Assembly: GCA_033296885.1 (NCBI GenBank)
Contig: MU863880.1
Location: 415,051 to 479,050 of the forward strand
Source of the DNA: Triangularia verruculosa
Taxonomy: Eukaryota > Ascomycota > Sordariomycetes > Sordariales > Podosporaceae
Reading direction: 5' to 3'
Length of the DNA: 64,000 nucleotides
Under the pieces are notes generated by a model. That model made no database searches. It had not been told where the DNA came from and saw only the letters and a program-made list of their open reading frames with translations. The translations under genes and the position numbers were made by a program. Positions 43,635 through 54,731 of this stretch are shown piece by piece; the stretch's first letter is position 1, and every line of letters begins with the position of its first letter.

Positions 43635-45079
43635 ATGTCTTCCCGACCGCGTCGCTCGGCCGCCCAGCGCGCCACGGTGAAAATCACTGACCTCGCCGAC
43701 AGAGATAACAAAGACAACGAGCGCACTATGTCGTCACGCTCCAACCGCCGCTCAGGAAACGGCATCGCCTCGGTGTCGCGGGGTCCCGGCTCCTCCCCCA
43801 CCGGCCCTGCCGATGCCGACCAGCACATCCACCTGACAGTCAAGACGTCATCTACCAAACTCCGTCAGGCTATCAGCGGGACAACCAGCTCCAGCAACAA
43901 CGCCAAACGGAAGCCAAACACCAGCTCCAGCACAGCTACCCGACCAGGGTCATCAGGAGGTAAACGCACCAGAGGAGGCAGGGCCAACTACGTCGTAGAA
44001 AGTAGTGAAGAAGACGACGAGGAGGAAGACGATGAAGAGGAAGAGGAGGAAGAGGAGGAGCCGAAACAGGAAATTGAAGTTAAGGGAAACAGTAACCGTT
44101 CCGGTGTCCGAAACGACCTAGAAGATGACGACGACGAGGAAGACGAAGAGGATGAGGACGAGGATGAAGATGAGGAGATGGATGACGCGGACGACATGGA
44201 TATCGACGCTGAAGGGGAGGAGGATGACGATGAGGACGTCGACATGTCTATTGCTCCTCCCCTGCCGCCTGCTATCAAAGTCACCAAGCCACAAAAGGGA
44301 GTGGCAGTCCCCACCAGCAAGGCAAAGACCACACCTGTCAAAGCCAAGCCTGCGGTTCATTACGCTGATGACGATGATGACGACGAGGAGCTTAGTGAGC
44401 TGGAGAGCGAACCAGAAGATATTATCACTATGGGTGGTGACGCGGATGAAGAGGACGCTGAAGGAGAAGACGAGGAGGTTGACGGCGAAGGTGAAGAGGA
44501 GATTGTGGTAGACGACGAGGATGCCGAAGGGGAGGAGGATGAAGAGCTAGACAGCGAACTCGGGAGCAGAGGGGGAACACCGGATTTGTCCAAGCTTACG
44601 GCCAGACAGCGGGCCAAGCTTGGAGATGCATCTCATGAGTATCTCAAGCTGTCTGATGAGGTCCAAGCCAAGAAGCACTTCACCGCCGAAGAACTTTCCA
44701 TGCGCCGCGCCGAGATGGCAAGAAGGAGACGGAATCTCAGCGAGAAGCGGAATGAGGAAGTCAAGGTTTGTTTTTCTGCCTTGTTCCATTTGAGACCAAG
44801 CTAATGTTTTGTGTCAAGATGGAAACCATCAACAAGCTTCTCAAGAAGCAAGCGCCCAAGACAACCCGGAAGAATGCACTGCTTGCCGCGGGTGGGTATG
44901 ACACTCCTGATGGAGCGCCGGAAGCTGCTCCGCGGGCTGATCCGATGTTTGTGAGGTGGGTCAACAACAAAGACGGAAGCAAGGTGTCTGTTCCGGATGA
45001 GATGTTGGCTGGGCCCGCGGGGAGGGTGTTTGTCAAGGTGGGGTTGGCTTCGGGGAAGATGGTGGAGGAGGTCTCGTAG
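43635..45079 (+). CDS. IES2: INO80 chromatin-remodelling complex subunit Ies2 (PAPA-1 domain)
   Basis: Two exons, 43635-44765 and 44819-45079 (53-bp intron, phase 0), 463 aa from the ATG at 43635, at the end of a typical leader. The N-terminus is basic (MSSRPRRSAAQRATVK). The middle (about 115-330) is extremely acidic, long runs of Asp and Glu. The conserved PAPA-1/Ies2 region fills the C-terminus: LTARQRAKLGDASHEYLKLS, FTAEELSMRRAEMARRRRNL, MFVRWVNNKDGSKVSVPDEM, ending SGKMVEEVS. Ies2 stimulates the INO80 ATPase in nucleosome sliding and is nuclear. The acidic tract is longer than I recall for the yeast protein. The exon junction falls inside the conserved basic helix (RNEEVK-METINKLL), supporting the splice. 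Confidence 0.87.
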
Positions 45080-45769
45080 GAGGGGGACTCTCAGGAGTCT
45101 GATGATAAACTGGATTCTGAGGATAAGGGAAACAAGAAGTAATGGGATGGAAAGGGCGGAATGGGTAATGACATGTCACAATAGAGGGCAAAAATAGGCA
45201 TGTTTATTCTTTCGTCTAGGTCTAGAGCGGCGGTATGCCCCAGAAGCGAAGGTCTTGATCTTTTCAGGTCTCTTTGGCCGTGTGACAGTGCGAGCAGCTC
45301 CCAATCAAGAGAAGGCGGTGTATACAAACACACACGCGCGCGCCTGAAAGGAGCTGTACATGACAGATGGAAACATTTGCTGCAAGAGAAGCCAGGTGTT
45401 TTGTGCTTGTCAACGCAGACACATCTGAAAGCATGGAACTCTGCATGAAAGATGCAAAACACTTGGTAAAAACTTGCAGCTGCTTTGTGCATGCCAACAG
45501 ACACACAGGTGGAAGGTTTAGGCAGCCCGACAAACGCAACCGTGTCTCCTCTTCAGCAAACAGACAGAGGCAACGCCAGCAGTCAATGCCTAGCGAGCAG
45601 ACACGACAAAAAATTGCTATAATAACCCCGGGAAATGCCCAGATTCGAAATTCAACTCTCATCATCAGCATCTTTACATTCCTTCAATTCCTGACATCTG
45701 CTCTCACATCAAGACAGATGGAAGGAGGTATATACTACTCAATTTACCACAAGAACCCTCCTCAGTACC
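45080..45769. other. Start of degenerate accessory region, no clear gene
   Basis: IES2 3' flank, then sequence with an ACACACACGCGCGCG run (about 45329-45343). A frame at 45367-46026 is open but of poor coding character. A TATATAC motif at about 45729 precedes the ATG at 45770 by 40 bp. Confidence 0.5.
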
Positions 45770-46837
45770 ATGGAGACACCTGCCACCACCTTCCACCTTG
45801 CACCATCAACCAGATTGGCACCCACCTCACCATTGGACTTCCGCCCGTTGATGTCAACGGATACCTTTCTTGCTCCCTCGGCTACCTCGATGTTCGCCCG
45901 CCCACCGTTGCCTGTGCTCTTTGGGAGTACATCCTGTGCTCTCTGGGAGTACGAGCTGGTCTACAGCGAGAACCCAAGTCTGGTAAAACAGCTGAGGGAC
46001 CTCCTGGATGCTCTGGCCCGCCCTAAGAACTTATGAGGCTCCGAAACACCGACCTTGGAAGCCCCGGAACTCAGTGGCTATGCCGACGACATTGAGCATG
46101 CCAGAAACGTTCATCCAAAACCGTGGATGCAACGGCGCCCACATGGAATTCCTCACCAACTTCTTCATGGGTACGTCTACACGGTCTCTCCTGTGTGATG
46201 CTATATGTTAAATTGTTGCGTTTAGAGGTTGTTGCGTCAACATGTTCCTGGTGTGGGAGGAGCAGCGGTTTGGGAGGGAGTTCCCGTACAGACCTACCGA
46301 CAACTCATGGTACGTTCACCCCAGCTTGTTGACTTGGTGAAAGGATACTGATATAGTGTTTGAAGGAGTCTCTTACATCTTTTCTGCGAACCTACCAGCA
46401 GGAGATGCGAAAAACTGTCCCTGCCCCTGCTTCTGGCCCTGTGAATCCAAGGCAACTCGAGATCTGAGTTCGAACACGCAGAGAGGTCGAGTCGCATGAT
46501 CACCATGCAAGTCGAGGAGCAACTTCGCAGCGGTTCTGAACCGGTCTTGGAACGTCAGGCCGATGCATGGGTGTCTGCCGTTCTGGTTGCCAACCATGTG
46601 TCATCCCTGAAGGTGAGGGCAGGCTGGCCACCCACCAGATCCTCATCCTTCATCAGGCTATGGCCCTCACAGCTTCACTTTCGAGTTGACCACACTTTTG
46701 ACCTACCCTTTACAGTGATATTCCCCACTGTTCTCGTGTATGCAAATTACAACAACCTCGCACAACTAATTGGCAGCGACAGTTTACCAGCTCAATGGAA
46801 CACTCAAGACAGTGATGTCTTCTTCAAAGACAAATAA
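45770..46837 (+). pseudogene. Uncharacterised multi-exon gene or pseudogene with an in-frame TGA
   Basis: An ATG at 45770 opens a frame beginning METPATTFHLAPSTRLAP. It has convincing helical content (ELVYSENPSLVKQLRDLLDA), then a TGA at 46034-46036, after which the same frame stays open (TLEAPELSGYADDIEHARN) to a GTACGT donor at 46171. Further exon-like pieces follow: 46228-46310 before another GTACGT; 46360-46440; about 46483-46612 (QVEEQLRSGSEPVLERQADA) before a GTGAGG donor; and about 46673-46837, containing FRVDHTFDLPFTVIFPTVLV and ending in TAA. The TGA could be a mutated CGA codon. Several pieces are open in two frames, so the model is not unique. I recognise no family. A TATA-like motif lies 40 bp upstream of the ATG. 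Confidence 0.3.
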
Positions 46838-49800
46838 CACCGACGATCTTTCTCTTTTTCTTATATATACGCAACACCTTTGCAACATCCCTTGTGGATT
46901 ACCTTACCTTTACCTACCTACGTTGCCTCATCCTGTGGCCCATTTGCCCCGCTAGGCCCGAATCTCTGCTCGCCGGCTGGATCGTCAAAAGCCAAGGGGC
47001 TATTGAAGGTGGTTGTTGAAGGGTTCCCGTGAGTTTTGTCTATGAGTTCAGCGGACGTGTGATTTGATACTGATACTTTTGTACAGGGCTCCGTTCTTTG
47101 ACGTCGAAGTCGCACGGCCTATGTTTCTGGACATCCAGACGTCGTGGTGGGAATCCGATCCAGAGGAGACGAAAGATGTGAGGGCTCACCAACACGGAAT
47201 CCAACCTTTCCATCTTCCTCTCCAAGCTCACACCTGGGAGATGGATTGTCCACTGGGATCTCTGGTTAAAAGACGGCCGGGCCAACCCTCGCGCCCAGAA
47301 AGCCATCTCTCGACGCATTGGGGTTACGGGGGCAGAGCTCGGGAGATGGGGATAGAGGGGAGAAATCCTCGTTCGCCCGAGGTTCCCACAGCCAGGGCTC
47401 AGAAAACGGACACCGGGGCGAGGGGATGCCGCAGGAGGACGAAAACTGGTAAGTTCATTCTTTTGAACCCTGATGATGACAAGAGGTTAACCAACACCTT
47501 CCAGCCGGTGCACCCTTCCTGCCCGAGAAAGCATCCCCAACATCCCCAGATGTTCCAGATTCTTATCATGCTGCCGAAGTCGGTGCGGTGACTTCCCTCA
47601 ACCCCGATGTCAGACCCGCCCGGCCGGATCACTTGTGGTGTCCACCTACCATGACACTGAAATCCAGACCTGCTTCCTTTGGCCCCGCAACATGCCGTTG
47701 GAGTCAAGACCACGACAACAACAAGTCTGATGGCAACACCTCCAATACCATGACGACAGCGAGATTGAGCATTCGCCTTGGTACAATGCACCTACCTACC
47801 TAGTCGCGACATCTCGACCAGCACAGCATTCACACAAGGTCATACCAGCCCCCGGACATCACCCTGACACCTGAAGCCGTACCCTGGCTAGCTGAGGAGC
47901 TTCGCCGACTGCTTGGCGCCATGGGGCGCCCGACCACCAAGGTCTCTCGGTCGAGTCCTTCACTTCTTCATTTTGATTGTGCCCCTACCAGCGCAAAAGG
48001 TGTTCTGTGGGAAGATCACACTTTCTGACAAGGCTGAGGAACCCAGCGCGTCCAGCACCACCTTCCCAAGGACTTACCAATTCCGAGTCCGACGCCCCCA
48101 GCTAAGCAGACCACTATCAGCGGTTTCAGGTGTTCCATTCTCATGATCGTAATCTATATAAACAGCACACCCACTCATTTCTGGAGCCTACACTACCTGC
48201 AGCAAACTGTCTGGAGATATTCTTCACCAACATCGCCACAGTCTTCAACCATGCTCCCTGTGTCGCCAACGTTGACCTACCTACCTATCCAACCAGCGAC
48301 TCTCCCACGACACCGGCTGCATGGTTTTGTTCTTCGCAGCCACTGTGTATGAAGAAGAACCCAATCCGGTATCTGTCTTCTGCAAGGGTCCACACGTCAT
48401 AGGTGCTTTCCCGGAGGTCTTTCTCTACACCTCAGCTCACCTGGCTGCTTCTCCAGACGGCGGTTGGTGGCCATGATTAGGTACGAGGATGAAGATGCCA
48501 GTCTGGACGTCGAGGACACAGAGAGTTATTGGCTTGGGGATGACTCGACCTCACATTGTCGGCCCAACAACTTCAGTGACCTCTTCAATCGGTCCTGGGA
48601 ACAAGGAGGGCTTGGGCTCAGCCGCTGCCTTGGTCTGCTCCGTCAGTGACTTGAGAATATGTCTTGAAATTATACTTGCTGCCCTCTTGTCAAACCCAGC
48701 CTTCTCCTAGTCTTCGGCGTATCTCGCCAGTCACCAGACTCCTGAGAGGACTTTGGGGGCCAAGAAGAAGAGGGCGAAAGCACGATGTTCGCAAGCCGAT
48801 GGTTGACATCTTCGAGACTGGAACAAAACATTGCTCGACGACTCTGATGATACGCCTTTTCTTTATATATACATCAATTTTGACAAAAGTCCTGGTCTAC
48901 TTCGATGACCACTTACCTCCTACCGCCACCAACCTGGAACCCTAGCGTCACCACCATGCTTCGGCGTACACACGGAAAAAAAGACCTTCGGTCGAAAAGC
49001 ATGCAAATAACCCTCCTCATGCTCGCCGTCGGCCACGATGCCCCAGTGACTCTTCAGACCCTAAGGGCCCCGTCTGATTGATCCGATGGCTGAGCTCGCC
49101 GCCAAATGTCTTTGCCGCTTCACCACCCTCATTCCAATGTGCCTGTGAGCCACATACCAAGATCATGTGTAAAGGCCGCCCTGCCACACGACCCACGGAG
49201 TCAATACCCAGCTCTGTGTGGTCTTCTCAGATGTGGAGAGAGGTGGTGGTACTGGGGAAGACATTGCAACCTGGGAGCACCACTTCATTTACATGTTCAT
49301 TCACATGTTGAATTATCCCGCTGTGCTAAGACAAGGCTGACCACCTACCGCCACAAGCCTCACTGTCCACTCTCACGACATTTTATATATACGTCTTTTC
49401 AAAACATACCAGCCCTCAGCAGCTATCAAGGCCTGGCTTTCCGGGAATACCTACCTACCAAATCGTGGTGGCGACAAGACCATTCCACGATCACCGACAT
49501 CGCTTACAGCAATGAACTCGACAGCACGGTAAGGACTACCTTCCGCTGCAGGCATCAAGTTCACCACGACGGAAAACGCAGTCATCTCGGCAGGACTTGA
49601 ACAGACAGCTTTTCCATGCGATCAGGCTGCTGTTTCGACGACGAACAGGCCGCCGATGGTTCGGAGTTGCTCGATTCCCGTAGACGCCACACTGGTCTCA
49701 GGCGGCCTCTTCCACTGGCGTTTTCTTTGGCATTGATCCTTGACTATCTGGACGTGAACAGGCTCCCATTTTTGGACGGCGCGTCGGTGATGGTATCTGG

Positions 49801-50107
49801 CATCTGGTCGCCGAACAAGCTGTCCTTGAGGGAACGGGACGTCGTGGAGTTCGTCGAGGCTGGGCATTATTTCTCCGCGGCAGGACCAAAGAGCTACCTT
49901 AGGTGGTCTCTAGAGAACCGCTAAGCAGTTCCGTGGCCTATGCGAGCGGATGGCCAAGTCTTGCAGTTCTAGACCGTGGTGTTATCTTGGCAGGCTGATG
50001 ACTGGATCCCGAGCCACATACTGGGGGAAGTCTCTGAGTGAACTCAGCCACAGGAGACGCCAGTCATTCAACAGCCAATTGTGCAGTACTGTTTCGCCAT
50101 CTTCAAG
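46838..50107 (+). other. Degenerate coding-like region with several exon fragments
   Basis: Many short stretches read like protein but no complete gene can be built. The clearest are: about 46950-47177 across a canonical intron 47029-47086, giving KGLLKVVVEGF joined to PAPFFDVEVARPMFLDIQ; about 47227-47352, LTPGRWIVHWDLWLKDGRAN; about 47505-47640 after an intron with GTAAGT; about 47850-48000, PEAVPWLAEELRRLLGAMGR; 48480-48600, YEDEDASLDVEDTESYWLGD; and about 49725-49923, LPFLDGASVMVSGIWSPNKL. Frame changes between them need either undetected introns or indels. TATATA motifs recur at about 46862, 48157, 48875 and 49384. It may be a decayed tandem set of related genes or one rapidly evolving gene. 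No known family was recognised. Confidence 0.3.
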
Positions 50108-50467
50108 ATGCCACCAGAACGGAGAAAGCACCTCTGGCTCCCACCACTCTACCTACCACCTAGCTTCTACATCCTACCTCACCTGATGTCACCACCCACC
50201 CACCAGTCTCACTTCAGCAAGGAGATTAAACGCAGCGTTGTGCGAAATCAAACGCCAGAGACCACGCGGCCAGCAATTAAAGTCAACCCTCGGCTTGGCT
50301 TGACTTGTCTCATAATACCAAACAGCAGAGACAGCGAGGAGGGAAACTATCTGTTGCGGCTCCGTTCACCTGCCTACCAACCTCGCTGCTGCCAGTGCGG
50401 AGCGATGCTCGTCATCAGTAACTCCTGCGCTCACTGCCACCACCCCCAGTGCACCGAGTGCGTTTAA
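50108..50467 (+). CDS. Small protein with C-terminal double-CxxC zinc ribbon (possible fragment)
   Basis: 119 aa from the ATG at 50108; the frame is open a little further upstream without another ATG. The C-terminus reads RCCQCGAMLVISNSCAHCHH followed by PQCTECV: CxxC pairs separated by nine residues, then CxxCxH and a final CxxC. This resembles a zinc ribbon recurrent at the C-termini of many sordariomycete proteins of unknown function. The rest is Pro/His/Arg-rich and unremarkable. It may be the last exon of a larger gene extending through the degenerate region to the left. Function unknown. Confidence 0.4.
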   Translation: MPPERRKHLWLPPLYLPPSFYILPHLMSPPTHQSHFSKEIKRSVVRNQTPETTRPAIKVNPRLGLTCLIIPNSRDSEEGNYLLRLRSPAYQPRCCQCGAMLVISNSCAHCHHPQCTECV

Positions 50468-51180
50468 GCACTAGGTAGTCACTCCGACACGGTCATCTTG
50501 CCTGGCGGAAGTTGACATTGCGGACGGCCTCGTCCTGCGCATCCTTCCTACCACACCATGCTCACTCATCACATCCCACCAACCAAAAGCGACACTTCTC
50601 CGGAGTCACGTCTGGGGATGATACCCTGCCAGCACACAACACCACACACCCGCCATCAACACCATCTTTTCATTTCACTCATTCCCCCACCTTCACCATA
50701 TACCTACGCCTCTTCCCCTCTTGAAAATCAGGGGATATGACATCACCAACCACTAGCCACTAGGCTAGCGGCATAAAACCCGCTAGTCGGCTGGCGGAGA
50801 ACGGACCTCTTCTCGCTTGTGAGAATCAAAGCGTTGCTGCTTGTGTTGGAAGGAACTGGAATGGGGTTGGTCATTGGCTTGGAGGATTTGGTTTGAGGAC
50901 TTTTTGATACCCGCTATTCTTGTTTGTCTTGTTTCAATTCTTGTTTCGAGGGAGCCAGCGGTGATGGAAACAGGACGCTGAGGGATCTTTCTTGAGGGAT
51001 TTTTGTTATGTATTATGACAGCGATTGGATTAATTGATAACACCCTAAACATTACCCTCCTCCTTGTAGATGATTGACAATGTCGCGTGAAATCATCATG
51101 AGAACGATGACGAGTCGGGTGCACATCCCGCTACCTACCCTAGTGTTGCACAAACATACCTACCCTCCCCTAACTGATAG
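50468..51180. other. Intergenic, no gene seen
   Basis: CCA/CAC-rich sequence then an AT-rich stretch; a short ctagccactaggctagcgg-type palindromic patch near 50752-50771. Nothing coding is convincing. Confidence 0.5.
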
Positions 51181-51790
51181 ATGATACACATCTGGGCTTT
51201 GTTGACCAGGACCCGCGACCCGTACCCCGACTTCTACAACCCCTGGGCGCTCAAGGTGGCGAGCGGCCTCACTCTCAAGACCCTCGTCAAAGCGCTCAAC
51301 AGTAAAGGTGTTCAGGAAAAGAGCTTGGGCAAGAATCTTGTCAAGGTCAACACCGACAACAAGAAGTCGAAAGAGAATAACAACAACCAGAACAATCAGC
51401 AGAAGAAGAAAGAGAGAGGTATCCTCGACTGTCCTATCTGCTATAAGAAGATATACTCTAGAACACTGCAAGAAGTGTGATCACCATACACCGAAGAAGG
51501 CAACAGTCCGCCTGGGCTGTATGTTCTCCAAGATGTCAAACAGCTCTTGGCCCAATCCATCCAAGGCCATTGGGGAGAAGAAGCAACGCGACGTCCAACA
51601 GATTTCTGCGCTGGTCCAGTACATCAACAACCGGACCTTTTGTCTCCATCAACGGTGGCGAGCCGAAGCATGTTCCTCAGCAACAAATTTGCCAATATCC
51701 AGCAGGGGTTTTCTTCTACCCAGGCCCCCAGAACCCGCGTTGGTGAGTTCTGAAACCCAACAGGCCTACAAGGAGGAGTTGAAGACATGA
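51181..51790 (+). CDS. Lys/Asn-rich small protein, possible zinc-finger remnant
   Basis: The ATG at 51181 opens MIHIWALLTRTRDPYPDFYN, then a Lys/Asn/Gln-rich linker. Two readings exist. Unspliced, the frame passes through ILDCPICYKKIYSRT and stops at 51480. With a 43-bp intron (51419-51461, GTATCC...CTAG) the product is 188 aa and continues EHCKKCDHHTPKKATVRLGC to a TGA at 51790. The two halves CPIC and HCKKCDHH look like one zinc-binding module separated by a +1 frame change, so either an indel has broken the gene or splicing chooses between the halves. No known family assigned. It lies at the right end of the degenerate region. Confidence 0.35.
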
Positions 51791-52520
51791 ATTCCTTTAT
51801 TAATGAGAGTGAGGCTGGATTTCACCGTATAGAGAACTGGGAACGCATATCGCCCGAGTAAGCTCTATCGAAACCTTGGTGTCGGTTTGGATCATCCTTA
51901 ACGCAACTGATCCAATATGGTCTCAAAATTATGTATCAAGCACCCGAATCGCACTGAGACTAAGAAGCGATGACATATCCGAGAAAGCTTTTGGTCATTG
52001 AATGGCAATACCTAGTTTAAAAAAACCATAAAAGAGCTCTTTTAAGGTACCTATTTCTAACGGTAAGTACTTGTCTCAAAAGGTAGTCATCACAAGGGGC
52101 TGATTACTTCAGGCGGACTTTGGACGCGCTGACCAGATCGCCTATCGGTGGCCCTGATATTGAGGCGGAGTACCTGAAAACTCTTTGCACTGTGTATTCT
52201 GCAGCCTCGAAACATACAACCAGGCTGTTGGCCCTATCCTATAACACAGCCACCTCCATATGCCATCACTGGGAGGCACGGCGCGGTTGGTAGTGGCCCG
52301 TGCGCTGTCCACTATCACAACAAACCAAAATGCTATTCCAGGTTCGTTTCAATCAGAGTGCTTTGGGTCTGCTGTATATCCCAGCCATTTCCCCCCATTT
52401 TTCTGGTGCCTTACGAGGGAATATTCGGTTTACATTCAGAATTTCTCTACCTTAGTCTTCCCGCGACGACTCCCTCAAGCCACATCGCAATTCCCAGCGA
52501 GCGGGTCTCCACTTTCCCTC
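51791..52520. other. Intergenic, AT-richer, upstream of metallophosphoesterase
   Basis: AT-rich sequence at 51780-52080, then the leader of the metallophosphoesterase gene, whose frame is open upstream to an ATG at 52260 but with leader-like content. No other gene. Confidence 0.5.
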
Positions 52521-53426
52521 ATGTCAGGTCTCGATGCGCTGCTCAACCGGCCACGTCCCAGCGCCTGGCAGCGATTTGTTCAACAGCCATGCATTTTCCT
52601 CGCGCACAAGCTCTACACGTGGAGACAAATTATTCCCATACAGCCGATACACCCCGTCTCAGTTGTTTGTATTTCCGACACCCACAACAGCCAACCCGCG
52701 CTGCCGGACGGTGACATCCTCATCCACGCCGGCGACCTTACGCAGTCGGGATCCTTACAGGAATTGCAGACTGCAGTTACATGGCTGCGCGCCCAGTCAC
52801 ACCCTGTCAAGATCGTCGTTGCAGGAAACCACGACTTACTCCTCGACGAATCCTATACAGGCCATCGCGGCGATAACTTCAATGCAGGAAAGGCGGCTGG
52901 CAAGATGATCAACTGGGGCGATATCATCTATCTCGAGAACAGTGAGACGACCGTTACCTGCGCCAACGGTCGCCAACTACGCGTTTACGGCAGTCCTCGC
53001 TCCCCTCGCCATGGGAACTGGGCCTTCCAGTATCCCCGCAGCAAAGACGTCTGGACGGGAGCGACACCAAAAGGTGTCGATATACTGATTACCCATGGGC
53101 CTCCGCGTGCACATCTCGATCTGCAAAGACTAGGTTGTGACTACCTGCTGCGGGAACTATGGCGAGTTCGCCCCAAGCTGCATGTGTTTGGACATGTTCA
53201 TGAGGGTGCGGGTACGGAGTGGCTGCAGTTTGATGGGTTGCAGAGAGCGTATGAAGATACTGTAATTACCGGCGGTGGGTTCTGGAATCTTTTATGGACG
53301 CTGAAGGCGTTTTTACTCACACTTTTCGGCACTGCTGCCGAGGCGAAATACCTGCTTGTTAATGCAGCCATGGTAGGCGGCCTACGGGATGACGAGCGAA
53401 GGCGACCGGTCAAGGTGATGATATAG
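52521..53426 (+). CDS. Calcineurin-like metallophosphoesterase
   Basis: Intronless, 301 aa from the ATG at 52521 (MSGLDALLNRPRPSAWQRF). All metallophosphoesterase motifs are present in order: SDTHN (about 51-55), HAGDLTQSGS, VAGNHDLLLD (about 101), ITHGPP and FGHVHEG (about 223). They would hold two metal ions (Mn/Fe/Zn) for phosphoester hydrolysis. The class resembles the MPPED1/2-like cytosolic esterases common in ascomycetes; substrate unknown. A hydrophobic patch near residues 245-270 (FWNLLWTLKAFLLTLFG) may associate with membrane. An upstream in-frame ATG at 52260 would add 87 residues of unconvincing sequence and a possible targeting peptide. It converges on the next gene with 59 bp between stops. 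Confidence 0.85.
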   Translation: MSGLDALLNRPRPSAWQRFVQQPCIFLAHKLYTWRQIIPIQPIHPVSVVCISDTHNSQPALPDGDILIHAGDLTQSGSLQELQTAVTWLRAQSHPVKIVVAGNHDLLLDESYTGHRGDNFNAGKAAGKMINWGDIIYLENSETTVTCANGRQLRVYGSPRSPRHGNWAFQYPRSKDVWTGATPKGVDILITHGPPRAHLDLQRLGCDYLLRELWRVRPKLHVFGHVHEGAGTEWLQFDGLQRAYEDTVITGGGFWNLLWTLKAFLLTLFGTAAEAKYLLVNAAMVGGLRDDERRRPVKVMI

Positions 53427-53485
53427 CATTGTATGTACATATAGACGGGCGAAGAAACGACACGGGGGGTATCTATGTACTACTT

Positions 53486-54073
53486 TTATACAAAAAGTAC
53501 GTGAGGCTCCTCCGCAATGATATTCATGTCCAAAAATCGCTTGCTCCTGCTCTCCTCCCCCGGCTGCTTACCGGACTTATCTGGTATAATCAAAGTCTGC
53601 CGCAACGCCGGCACCTTTGCCACCCAGGCCGGTTCCGTTTCCAGGACAATCTCCCGGGCTTTCAACGCATTCTCCGCTGCGGCGCCAGTGATAATAGCGG
53701 GACTGCCGCGCGGCAGTCCGCGCTCGATCAGACGGTTGAATGCCGTTACTAGATATGATGGCAAGACAGCGAGGATGGCGTACCGCTCCGGGTCTGGGTC
53801 GATAGGGTCCGGGATGTCGGAAACAGCCCACGATGGTTGGTTATAGAAGTACTCGATTTCAGATCGCAGGCCGGTGATGTACCCGGTGACCAGATACTCG
53901 TACATGCGGTACAGGGATGCTGTGGGGGTCTTGCCTTTGCTGTGTGCTGGTTGCCCCTTGCGTTCATCTCGGTGAGCCAAGAGCCATGCCACTGTTGGGG
54001 CGGTGGTGTCGGCGGTTGCGTTGTTCGGCTCCCGGCGGAAGACCTTGGAAATGGCACGCGCAAGGTTAGACAT
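53486..54073 (-). CDS. Uncharacterised ascomycete protein
   Basis: 195 aa, intronless, ATG at 54073 (MSNLARAISKVFRREPNN); the frame extends upstream only to a TTG. The N-terminus is basic and amphipathic, possibly a mitochondrial presequence. A compact region follows with RMYEYLVTGYITGLRSEIEY, WAVSDIPDPIDPDPERYAIL and LVTAFNRLIERGLPRGSPAI. I recall similar conserved hypothetical proteins in Eurotiomycetes and Sordariomycetes but no function. The end is Lys/Arg/Glu-rich. It is tail-to-tail with the metallophosphoesterase. Confidence 0.7.
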   Translation of the reverse strand: MSNLARAISKVFRREPNNATADTTAPTVAWLLAHRDERKGQPAHSKGKTPTASLYRMYEYLVTGYITGLRSEIEYFYNQPSWAVSDIPDPIDPDPERYAILAVLPSYLVTAFNRLIERGLPRGSPAIITGAAAENALKAREIVLETEPAWVAKVPALRQTLIIPDKSGKQPGEESRSKRFLDMNIIAEEPHVLFV

Positions 54074-54731
54074 TTTGGATGAAATTGTTGGAGATCTGAT
54101 GCGAGGGGAATTTGTGGTCAATGAGGAAGGACAGTGAGCGGAACGTGAAGAGACAACGGAGTGAGGATTTTAGATGGTGTCAGGTTGAAGATGTTGGCAG
54201 GTTGAAGATGTTGCTAGGTTGAAGCTGTTGGTGGGTTGAAGCTGTTGGTAGGTTGAAGTTGTTGGCAGGTTGAAGATGTTGGCAGGCGTTGAAGAGGAAG
54301 TTTAGCCGCCCGCAATGCGGCACAGTGCAGCTGTCACTGTATAGGTTTGACAGCCCCGTTCGGCCGGGCATCAAGCGAACCCTGCCTTGTTCCATCTACT
54401 AGCAGATGTACAGGCCGTTCCGCCCAGAATGATATTTTAGGATCACATTCGTCTGGTTCCTTACCCCTTATTATCGAGAATGAGCCTTGCCGCGACCCTC
54501 GAGCCTAATTATAAAACCAACCGATACTGGCGCTAGGCTTGCGTTGGCCCGAGACTACGACGTCGCGCTGTATGAAGACCAACGTCCACATGATGTCGAA
54601 AGATGAGGCTATATCGAGGGTTAAGAGTCCTAAATATGGACGGAGACTGGGATGTTGATGAGGATAAAAGGTCTACAACTTGACTCGTTCGGATGTCAAA
54701 CCAGAAACCTGAACAGCAGCCTTCTTGACAT
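54074..54731. other. Intergenic with minisatellite
   Basis: Promoter of the minus-strand gene and upstream region of the nucleotidyltransferase-like gene, including a 17-bp minisatellite. An upstream exon of the latter gene is expected here but could not be placed. Confidence 0.5.
54181..54282. repeat. 17-bp minisatellite, six copies
   Basis: Unit caggttgaagatgttgg, six tandem copies with single-base differences at the first bases, position 11 and the last base. It lies about 110 bp upstream of the ATG of the gene at 53486-54073. Confidence 0.92.
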
